DNA of 64,000 nt from the NCBI GenBank assembly GCA_014843695.1, contig CM026400.1, positions 33,808,435-33,872,434 on the forward strand, written 5' to 3'. A program made the position numbers and the translations under genes. The stretch comes from Archivesica marissinica. Lineage: Eukaryota > Mollusca > Bivalvia > Venerida > Vesicomyidae. Below the pieces are notes generated by a model. It was not told where the DNA came from and ran no database searches. It worked only from the letters and a program-made list of their open reading frames with translations. Positions 55,786 through 64,000 of this stretch are shown here, in pieces. The number at the start of each line of letters is the position of its first letter. The stretch's first letter is position 1.

Positions 55786-56525
55786 GGTCACACGTTAGTG
55801 ACGAGCTTTCGCGTACCTTATAATCATGGAGTATGAATTTACAAAACATTCAATATTTATTAGGTGAAATTGAAAATATTGTATCAATATAATTTGGGCC
55901 ATTTACTTGTTTAATGGTGTTACGCCAGAAAAATCCGTAAAATTGTTATATATCATTGATTTATATTCATCCATCCAAGAAAGTTGTATTTCATTTACGC
56001 GGGAAAGTAACTATGCTATAAATCAATTTCATTTTTCAATCGTCATGAGTTAATTCACTTATCTTGGAAATCAACTCAATAAAGATTTTCCCCAAAAACT
56101 TAAAACGTTTCACAATATTCAATGAGCTTTTCTTTTTTTACTTCTTTAAGCAAAATGAGCATATTATTTGTTTATAAATTATCGATTGTTATGTGATTTA
56201 AGTGTTCGCTGATTTTATCATTTATTCAATTGGTGGAAATGTTCTCTTTTTATCAATTATAATTCAATTAGAACCTATGCATCTTTTCATTTACTCGTAA
56301 ATTGGTATCGCAAATCTTACATTTCTATCATCTTTAACAATAGAACCCGCACAACAGCCTGTTGACATCAGATAAGAGACCAACAAAGATACCGAAATCA
56401 CGCATGCATTGTGTATTATATTGTAACCGCAGTCAGCCAGACCCGAGACAGTGCATCCCGCTATATTATATCACTCTATGCAATCTGATACAACAACGTG
56501 ACTGCACTGTGAGCAGGTACGACTA
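55786..56525. other. no recognisable feature
   Basis: AT-rich unique-looking sequence. Confidence 0.5.
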
Positions 56526-56600
56526 AGATTATTATTATTATTATTATTATACCAGATTTCTTGAGCGCCCTTTTCATGTAAAAATACACGTTCAAGGGCG
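56526..56600 (-). repeat. element M-like retroposon tail
   Basis: ATTATTATTATTATTATACC and AGATTTCTTGAGCGCCC resemble, inverted, the tail at 33990-34070. AAGGGCGCTT and GAGCGCCCTT make a short hairpin. Confidence 0.5.
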
Positions 56601-56954
56601 CTTTACATAATAACATATGACATATCACAGATATGTAAACATAATAACAATGATAAAACATAGTATATGCAAACAAAACAACATGTGTTAAGGTGATAAT
56701 AGATCTTAAATCTGACCGATAAAACAAATTCATACGAGACAAGGACAACTACGAACAATTAATATAATGCTGGTATAAATTTAATAAAAATGAGAGAATG
56801 AATCGATAGACTGAAATGGGCTTAAAGAATTTTATAGATAACATATTTTTTAAATTTAATTGAAACGAATGCAACGCAATCCGAGTCTCGTCAATAAATG
56901 TTCGTAGTCAGTTGTATCGATGTTACAAAGTAAGAAACAAGTGTTAGTTTATAC
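56601..56954. other. no recognisable feature
   Basis: AT-rich unique-looking sequence. Confidence 0.45.
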
Positions 56955-57176
56955 ACATTTATTTCAGCTCGATTGTGAAACAAGTTGTTATGACTTATAT
57001 TAATCACTCTCGAGACCTCATTCGATGTAATCCATCGCCACAAGGAGAGAGAAGAGGCATGTTGAATCTAAATGCCTTGCCTAAGGGCACAACCGTAACG
57101 ACTCCAGCGGAGCTCGAACTCCGGACCTTTCACACCTGAAGCGAACGCACAACCACTGAGCTATCACGACTTCCAC
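56955..57176 (-). mobile_element. SINE2 copy at the duplication edge
   Basis: Complete minus-strand SINE2. Its first about 70 bp on the plus strand differs from the partner at 61618 far more than the rest does. Confidence 0.84.
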
Positions 57177-57240
57177 AACAAGCGTTGTGGAATGAGTAAT
57201 CAACACTATTCGGGTTCCCATAGAAATATATTAGTCTAAA

Positions 57241-57468
57241 ACTGTATTTATTTTACAACGATTGCGAAGCAAATTTTAACAACTTATACTAATCACTCTC
57301 GTTGGCGCAGATGAAAGCGTAAATGTGAACATTCGTGTGGGAGGAAACCGGAGCACCCGGAGAAAACCCACCTGTCCGATCTGGCGACCACCGTACCGTC
57401 TCACATACTTACCGGTCCGAGGATCGAACCCGGGTCGCATTGGTGAGACGCGAGCGGCCAGTCATGCT
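57241..57468 (-). mobile_element. SINE3 copy with complete tail
   Basis: Tail complement TTACAACGATTGCGAAGCAA, ATACTAATCACTCTCG, body GGAAACCGGAGCACCCGG, box B complement GATCGAACCCGGGTCGCA. Diverged direct repeats (ATCAACACTATTCGGGTTCC / ATCAATAGTATTTGGGTTCC) lie outside it. Confidence 0.82.
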
Positions 57469-57621
57469 ACTTCAGTATATGTTCGTGTTACGTTGTGTCA
57501 CCTGTGCAGAGTAAAGCAATACGTATTGTATCTAACTGCTATGATGAATCAATAGTATTTGGGTTCCCATAAAAGTATCAATATACGAGGTCCGGAATTG
57601 TTCTGCTTAGCTGTATTGTTG

Positions 57622-57905
57622 ACAGTTTGTGTGTTTTACATTTATTTATCGTCGCTACCCATATGAGCGACGCCTCCTGAAGAGATTAGTCATTTTAGAT
57701 GATAGTGCAATGATACAGACAGAGACCCATTCCAGAATCTACTCTGGTTCTGTTACGTGCACGATGTAAAGCACCGACACGAGACCTCGGTTTAACGTCC
57801 CATCTGAAAGACTGTTAATTGTATTAGGGTCAGACGGGGGATCGAACCTGCGACCCCTGGATTACCAGTCCAGCGTGTTAACCACTGCACTACAGATCCG
57901 TCTGT
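57622..57905 (-). mobile_element. SINE4 copy
   Basis: It lacks the CGGTTGC of the tail loop and the TTTTTGGAG segment, and carries ACCACTGCACTACAGATCCG at the head. Confidence 0.85.
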
Positions 57906-58019
57906 GGATGGAAAGTAGATCCACGTAATCTATGTGTACTGATAGTGAGTACACAGGTAAATAAGAATTTACAACGTCCTAGATATACAACTAGTCACCG
58001 CGCTACCACCACATAGCTT

Positions 58020-59180
58020 TACTGACGGTGCTACACGTGCCCCTTCAGGATCCCGGCTGACAGTTACACATGATTAATAAACAAGCTGAACTACCCACGA
58101 TCGTTCAAGATCCCAGCTGAGAGCTACACATGATTAATAAACCAGCTGAACTACCCATGATCGTTCAAGATCCCAGCTAAGCTAACCATGATCGTTCAAG
58201 ATCCCAGCTAAGCTACCCATGATCGTTCAAGATCCCAGCTAAGCTACCCATGATTCTGCTAGATTCCAGCTGAGTTGCCCATGATTCTTCAAGATCCCAG
58301 CTGAGCTACCCTTTGTCCTTAACACATGACCCCAGTCGATGTAGGCATGCTCCTTCAAGACCCCAGCCGAATCAGCCATGCTCCTTCGAGACCACAGCCG
58401 AGTCAGCCATGCTCCTTCGAGACCACAGTCGAGTCAGCCATGTTCCTTCGAGACCACAGTCGAGTCAGCCATGTTCCTTCGAGACCCCAGTCGAGTCAGC
58501 CATGTTCCTTCGAGACCACAGTCGAGTCAGCCATGCTCCTTCGAGACCACAGTCGAGTCAGCCATGCTCCTTCGAGACCACAGCCGAGTCAGCCATGTTC
58601 CTTCGAGACCACAGCCGAGTCAGCCATGTTCCTTCGAGACCACAGTCGAGTCAGCCATGCTCCTTCGAGACCACAGTCGAGTCAGCCATGTTCCTTCGAG
58701 ACCACAGCCGAGTCAGCCATGCTCCTTCGAGACCCCAGTCGAGTCAGCCATGCTCCTTCGAGACCACAGTCGAGTCAGCCATGTTCCTTCGAGACCCCAG
58801 TCGAGGTAGGCATGTTCCTTCGAGACCACAGTCGAGTCAGCCATACTCCTTCGAGACCACAGCCGAGTCAGCCATGTTCCTTCGAGACCTCAGCCGAGTC
58901 AGCCATGCTCCTTCGAGACCACAGCCGAATCAGCCATGCTCCTTCGAGACCACAGCCGAGTCAGCCATGCTCCTTCGAGACCACAGCCGAGTCAGCCATG
59001 TTCCGTTCAATGTTCCATCTGAGCTACACATGATCATTCAGTAAACCAGCTGAGTTACCCATGGTCCGCCCAGATCCCAGCTGAGTTACCCACGGTCCGC
59101 CCAGATCCCAGCAGAGTTACCCATGGTCCGCCCAGATCCCAGCAGGGTTATCAGTGCTCTTTCTAGATCCCAGCTCACTA
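58020..59180. repeat. 31 bp satellite, homogeneous centre and diverged flanks
   Basis: Centre (about 58340-59005): CCATGCTCCTTCGAGACCAC, AGCCGAGTCAG, about 21 units with T/C and CC/CA variants. Left flank: GATCGTTCAAGATCCCAGCT units. Right flank: GGTCCGCCCAGATCCCAGC units. All are 31 bp. Three plus frames are open because 31 leaves remainder 1 on division by three. Confidence 0.95.
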
Positions 59181-59211
59181 ATTACATGTGGCTGTTCAAA
59201 TAAAATGCTTA

Positions 59212-59328
59212 GGCATATCCAAGCAGGTTTTAAAATGACACCCGTCACTGTCAAAGCCATATGCTCAGTACATGTATATGGCTTTGATAGAGACGGGGTG
59301 CCATTTTTAAACTTGCTTGGATATGGCT
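59212..59328. repeat. 117 bp foldback next to the satellite
   Basis: GCATATCCAAGCAGGTTTTA with CACCCGTC and CAAAGCCATAT pairs with ATATGGCTTTG, GACGGGGTG and AAACTTGCTTGGATATG. It is repeated at 63890. Confidence 0.85.
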
Positions 59329-59560
59329 TTAAAAAAGTGTATGTTTAGTGTATAGCCTATAGTGTTTCATAATGTTCTTGAAAAAAAAAAATTGTTGTTT
59401 GGGTTTGAACCCGAAACCATATGTCCAGACGCCACGCACCTGTGGTTCAAATATGAATGCAATCAAGTTAGTCAGTTTGATCCTATTCAACGTTATTGAA
59501 ATGGATTGTGATGCTCTAATAGTTCCATATATTATCCCCCATTCAAACACCACTAAGACG

Positions 59561-59822
59561 GATCTGGTAATTCAGGGATCGCAGGTTCGATCCCACGTCT
59601 GACCCTAATAAAATTAACAGTCTTTCAGATGGGACGTTAAACCGAGGTCTCGTGTCGGTGCTCTACACCGTGCACGTAAAAGAACCAGAGGAGACTCTGG
59701 AATGGGTCTCTGTCTGTATCATGCACTATCCTTCAAAATCTAAAATGACTAATATCTTCAGGAGGCGTCGCTCATATGGGAAACCGGTAGCGACGATAAA
59801 TAAACGTAAAACACACACACAC
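59561..59822 (+). mobile_element. SINE4 copy, head shortened
   Basis: GACGGATCTGGTAATTCAGG: the box A half of the head is deleted from GATCTG to GGTAAT. Box B, body and the AAACACACACAC end are intact. Confidence 0.83.
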
Positions 59823-60269
59823 CACTAAGTTAAGGGATTCCGTAAATACCATATTATAGAAACATGTACTCGTAGATAGTGTTGTAAACATACTTGCACT
59901 GATGAGCAAGGTTCACGGAGACAATCAGGGTGTATTGAAATTCACGACTGATTCAAAACACTATTCATCGCCATAGATGTTGTAATCCATATGACCCCAC
60001 GACTTAGCAGCAACCTGAGTTCCAACACCGTATGATTTTCTGGGATATCTCAAAGACAATGTAGAAGCACGTTGAAATATGGCAGCATCAAAACGCAGTG
60101 CCAGATATGAACACCTGGCTGATCTAGCGTTTATGAATGCATTGTGATTTACCGTGCCAATTGCTTTACTGTTTCTACTTTATGCGGTTGAACAATCAAT
60201 TTCTGATTATGACTTGCAGGTCAATTTTATTTGGGGGGGGGGGGCACACTCAATCCCGACGTAACTCAC
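59823..60269. other. no recognisable feature
   Basis: Unique-looking sequence with a G11 run near 60234. Confidence 0.5.
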
Positions 60270-60403
60270 TCAGAATGAGAGATGCAATGTGGAATGTAAG
60301 TGCCTTGCCTAGGGCCACAATCGTAGCAACTACTGTTGGGTGCGAACTCCAGGTCTCTCAACCATGAAGCGAACGCGCTCTCCACTAATTTATCACGACT
60401 ACC
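60270..60403 (-). mobile_element. old SINE2-like fragment
   Basis: GAGAGATGCAATGTGGAATG, TGCCTTGCCTAGGGCCACA, ACCATGAAGCGAACGCG and ATCACGAC follow SINE2 with many changes, and the tail is missing. Confidence 0.65.
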
Positions 60404-61009
60404 AAAATACTAAAATACATAACACTACATTTGTTTGCCTACCACTTTCAATATTGTCGTATACCTCTGGTGGTGACGTTAATTAACTGGACCACGCTGC
60501 TACTGACTTGGGAGGTCATTAATTATTGTTCACAGTGAGTCATGCTGTTTTTGGCCATGATATGCTCCATTCATTTGAAAGTATTACAAGATGCAAGAAA
60601 TAGCAAGAGATTTGAATAATAGTATTAATAACGATTATTGTGACATGAGACATACATGTTCTCCTCTCTTATCTTCGTATCACCTTCATCTCACTACATT
60701 CTTTTCTCTCTCGCTCTCTCACTCACTCACTCACTCACCCACTCGCTCTCTCACTCACAATCCACTATATTATGATATTCTTTATTAATGTTTAACATGT
60801 AGTTATTTTCGCATGCATTCATGTTTAAACTTTCCTAACTCTATAACACAATTGCAAAAGCCAAGCGAAATACATAGCCTACATCTTTGCAGAGGAGAAT
60901 TATATAAGACTATGTCTTCCATTCTAATCCTGTTTCTGTATTCTAATTATGTGTGAGTGTTCAATATGTATTATATTGGGAAATAAAATATGTTTAAACT
61001 AAGCTGCAA
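60404..61009. other. mostly no feature; CTCA microsatellite
   Basis: An imperfect (CTCA)n/(CTCT)n tract at about 60700-60760. No gene supported. Confidence 0.55.
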
Positions 61010-61152
61010 GAAACTTCAGTTTGAGTCGGATGTACAACAATAAACACTAGCTACAATAGCTATTTGAGTCGGATGTACAACAATAAACACTAGCTACACT
61101 AGCTATTTGAGTCGGATGTACAACCATAAACACTAGCTACAATAGCTATTTG
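61010..61152. repeat. 43 bp tandem repeat, 3 copies
   Basis: The unit is TTTGAGTCGGATGTACAACA, ATAAACACTAGCTACAATAG, CTA. Confidence 0.93.
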
Positions 61153-61617
61153 CCGACATTGAAAGAACAATTGACCTATAGTGACTGAGCTATGACGTTG
61201 GACCTTAACTATTAGACGGGAGCAATGACTGATCTTTTGCAATCTTCTGGAACAGTACCTATATCTAGTATTGTTATACCTCACGTGACTACCCCATGCA
61301 AAATGTGCCATATACGAATATACGAGCGGGCGACATTTTTCAATGTGTCTCACCTCTGAATAGCCTCATTCGGAACAAAACGTTATAGTTTAATTTCAAT
61401 GTGATTTGATTTGTTATGCCGCCATCTTGTTTTCATGTAGTCTCGAAGAATGTTTTGCCAGGATGCCCCAACAACATAATGCCAGAACAGCCGATTGCTT
61501 GGAATAGCAAGATAAATAGTTCACCTCGGTGAATGTGACAGTATATTGTCAACTCTCGAAAACATAATGTCGACATTATTTCCCTCGGGTTGACAATATC
61601 CACTATCGCATTAGTGT
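61153..61617. other. no recognisable feature
   Basis: Unique-looking sequence. Confidence 0.45.
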
Positions 61618-61845
61618 ATACAAATTTATTTTAGCTCGATTGCGAAACAAGTTCTTACTACTTATGTTAATCACTCTCGAGACCTCATTCCTGATGTAAT
61701 CCATCGCCACAAGGAGAGAGAAGAGGCATGTTGAATCTAAATGCCTTGCCTAAGGGCACACTCGTAACGACTCCAGCGGAGCTCGAACTCCGGACCTTTC
61801 ACACCTGAAGCGAGCGCACAACCACTGAGCTATCACGACTTCCAC
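61618..61845 (-). mobile_element. SINE2 copy at the duplication edge
   Basis: Partner of 56955-57176. The first 75 bp are closer to the family consensus (GATTGCGAAACAAGTTCTT), while the remainder matches the partner almost perfectly. Confidence 0.84.
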
Positions 61846-61909
61846 AACAAGCGTTGTGGAATGAGTAATCAACACTATTCGGGTTCCCATAGAAATATAT
61901 TAGTCTAAA

Positions 61910-62138
61910 ACTGTATTTATTTTACAACGATTGCGAAGCAAATTTTAACAACTTATACTAATCACTCTCGTTGGCGCAGATGAAAGCGTAAATGTGAACA
62001 TTCGTGTGGGAGGAAACCGGAGCACCCGGAGAAAACCCACCTGTCCGATCTGGCGACCACCGTACCGTCTCACATACTTACCGGTCCGAGGATCGAACCC
62101 GGGTCGCATTGGTGAGACGCGAGCGGCCAGTCATGCTA
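61910..62138 (-). mobile_element. SINE3 copy (duplicate)
   Basis: Essentially identical to 57241-57468, including the flanking direct repeats. Confidence 0.83.
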
Positions 62139-62289
62139 CTTCAGTATATGTTCGTGTTACGTTGTGTCACCTGTGCAGAGTAAAGCAATACGTATTGTAT
62201 CTAACTGCTATGATGAATCAATAGTATTTGGGTTCCCATAAAAGTATCAATATACGAGGTCCGGAATTGTTCTGCTTAGCTGTATTGTA

Positions 62290-62582
62290 GACAGTTTGTG
62301 TGTTTTACATTTATTTATCGTCGCTACCGGTTACCCATATGAGCGACGCCTCCTGAAGAGATTAGTCATTTTAGATGATAGTGCAATGATACAGACAGAG
62401 ACCCATTCCAGAATCTACTCTGGTTCTTTTACGTGCACGGTGTAAAGCACCGACACGAGACCTCGGTTTAACGTCCCATCTGAAAGACTGTTAATTGTAT
62501 TAGGGTCAGACGGGGGATCGAATCTGCGATCCCTGGATTACCAGTCCAGCGTGTTAACCACTGCACTACAGATCCGTCTGTG
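62290..62582 (-). mobile_element. SINE4 copy (duplicate)
   Basis: As at 57622, but retains CCGGTTACC in the tail, so the loss there is specific to copy 1. Confidence 0.85.
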
Positions 62583-62689
62583 GATGGAAAGTAGATCCAC
62601 GTAATCTATTTGTACTGATAGTGAGTACACAGGTAAATAAGAATTTACAACGTCCTAGATATACAACTAGTCACCGCGCTATCACCACA

Positions 62690-63870
62690 TAGCTTTACTG
62701 ACGGTGCTACACGTGCTCCTTCAGGATCCCGGCTGACAGTTACACATGATTAATAAACAAGCTGAACTACCCACGATCGTTCAAGATCCCAGCTGAGAGT
62801 TACACATGATTAATAAACCAGCTGAACTACCCATGATCGTTCAAGATCCCAGCTAAGCTAACCATGATCGTTCAAGATCCCAGCTAAGCTACCCATGATC
62901 GTTCAAGATCCCAGCTAAGCTACCCATGATCGTTCAAGATCCCAGCTAAGCTACCCATGATTCTGCTAGATTCCAGCTGAGTTACCCGTGATTCTTCAAG
63001 ATCCCAGCTGAGCTACCCTTTGTCCTTAACACATGACCCCAGTCGAGGTAGGCATGCTCCTTCAAGACCCCAGCCGAATCAGCCATGCTCCTTCGAGACC
63101 ACAACCGAGTCAGCCATGCTCCTTCGAGACCACAGTCGAGTCAGCCATGTTCCTTCGAGACCCCAGTCGAGTCAGCCATGTTCCTTCGATACCACAGTCG
63201 AGTCAGCCATGCTCCTTCGAGACCACAGTCGAGTCAGCCATGCTCCTTCGAGACCACAGCCGAGTCAGCCATGTTCCTTCGAGACCACAGCCGAGTCAGC
63301 CATGTTCCTTCGAGACCACAGTCGAGTCAGCCATGCTCCTTCGAGACCACAGTCGAGTCAGCCATGTTCCTTCGAGACCACAGCCGAGTCAGCCATGCTC
63401 CTTCGAGACCCCAGTCGAGTCAGCCATGCTCCTTCGAGACCACAGTCGAGTCAGCCATGTTCCTTCGAGACCCCAGTCGAGGTAGGCATGTTCCTTCGAG
63501 ACCACAGTCGAGTCAGCCATGCTCCTTCGAGACCACAGCCGAGTCAGCCATGTTCCTTCGAGACCTCAGCCGAGTCAGCCATGCTCCTTCGAGACCACAG
63601 CCGAATCAGCCATGCTCCTTCGAGACCACAGCCGAGTCAGCCATGCTCCTTCGAGACCACAGCCGAGTCAGCCATGTTCCGTTCAATGTCCATCTGAGCT
63701 ACACATGATCATTCAGTAAACCAGCTGAGTTACCCATGGTCCGCCCAGATCCCAGCTGAGTTACCCATGGTCCGCCCAGATCCCAGCAGAGTTACCCATG
63801 GTCCGCCCAGATCCCAGCAGGGTTATCAGTGCTCTTTCTAGATCCCAGCTCACTAATTACATGTGGCTGT
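62690..63870. repeat. 31 bp satellite (duplicate)
   Basis: Same layout as 58020-59180 with one more GATCGTTCAAGATCCCAGCT unit on the left and one fewer central unit. Confidence 0.95.
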
Positions 63871-63888
63871 TCAAATAAAATGCTTAGG

Positions 63889-64000
63889 CATATCCAAGCA
63901 GGTTTTAAAATGACACCCGTCACTGTCAAAGCCATATGCTCAGTACATGTATATGGCTTTGATAGAGACGGGGTGCCATTTTTAAACTTGCTTGGATATG
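63889..64000. repeat. foldback (duplicate, cut by window end)
   Basis: Same inverted repeat as 59212-59328. The window ends inside its right arm. Confidence 0.82.

Larger units (their letters stand above)
57023..59344. repeat. duplicated block, copy 1
   Basis: The block SINE2 - SINE3 - SINE4 - 31 bp array - hairpin recurs in the same order and orientation from about 61693 to the window end. Identity is very high from inside the SINE2 onward, with offset 4,669 bp rising slightly through array indels. Confidence 0.92.
61693..64000. repeat. duplicated block, copy 2 (runs off the window)
   Basis: Same order and orientation as 57023-59344. It ends at the window edge within the terminal hairpin, so the full length is unknown. 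Confidence 0.92.

Noticed and set aside
57325..62224. Identical 76-residue frames at 57325 and 61994
   Set aside because: They lie in SINE3 copies within the duplicated block. Identity reflects the duplication.
58313..63719. Ser/Arg/Pro-rich frames of 143-243 residues, present in duplicate
   Set aside because: The 31 bp satellite is open in three frames. Duplication of the block explains the apparent conservation.

Overview
The window looks like 64 kb of AT-rich, repeat-dense eukaryotic nuclear DNA. It holds tRNA-derived SINEs with internal Pol III boxes, short terminal-inverted-repeat elements (MITEs), a decayed Ty3/gypsy retrotransposon and many minisatellites. It has no operons, ribosome binding sites or bacterial genes. 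The modular SINEs and the MITEs with tandem cores suggest a marine invertebrate, most likely a bivalve mollusc. That assignment is inference, because no host gene is present to confirm it. The only credible protein-coding sequence is the gypsy integrase region at 15.76-18.11 kb. Every other long open frame lies in a tandem array or a mobile element.

Layout. 0-15.6 kb: minisatellites (54, 49, 45, 24, 57, 33/28 and 23 bp units) separated by SINEs, two TTAA-flanked MITEs (family A) and TA-flanked MITEs (family D). One D copy carries MITE A and another carries MITE H. 15.6-20.1 kb: a gypsy 3' fragment (RNase H end, integrase, 3' LTR) inside a MITE C. 20-26 kb: SINEs, including a 499 bp SINE palindrome and a chimeric SINE, plus 35 and 69 bp arrays. 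26.9-29.7 kb: a MITE C with seven tandem cores and a MITE F whose interior has become a 1.2 kb satellite and which also holds MITE G. 30-42 kb: MITEs B, C, D, G and H, and 59, 18-19 and 60 bp arrays. 42.5-43.7 kb: a TTAA element carrying a 625 bp TATC microsatellite that abuts a SINE 3' end. 44.8-46.3 kb: a 23 bp array split by a SINE. 46.6-56.9 kb: more MITEs, SINEs and foldbacks. 57.0-59.3 and 61.6-64.0 kb: two nearly identical copies of one block (SINE2, SINE3, SINE4, 31 bp array, foldback). The second copy runs off the window.

Family names used here are local: SINE1-SINE7 and MITE/element A-N. Several insertions can be read against an unoccupied homologous copy within the window, which gives element ends and target-site duplications directly: A in D (TTAA), G in F and G in the 59 bp array (5-6 bp), H in D (5 bp), SINE4 in element J (11-12 bp) and SINE1 in the 23 bp array (14 bp). 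MITEs A, B and C share TTAACCC-WTT termini. A and B also share a hairpin module with the same internal mismatch. Families C, D and F have each grown tandem arrays inside an element. SINE families exchange modules: SINE2 and SINE3 share a 3' tail, SINE1 and SINE5 share a central domain, and one SINE1 carries a SINE4 tail. The sequence reads as a gene-poor area shaped by repeat insertion and tandem amplification.
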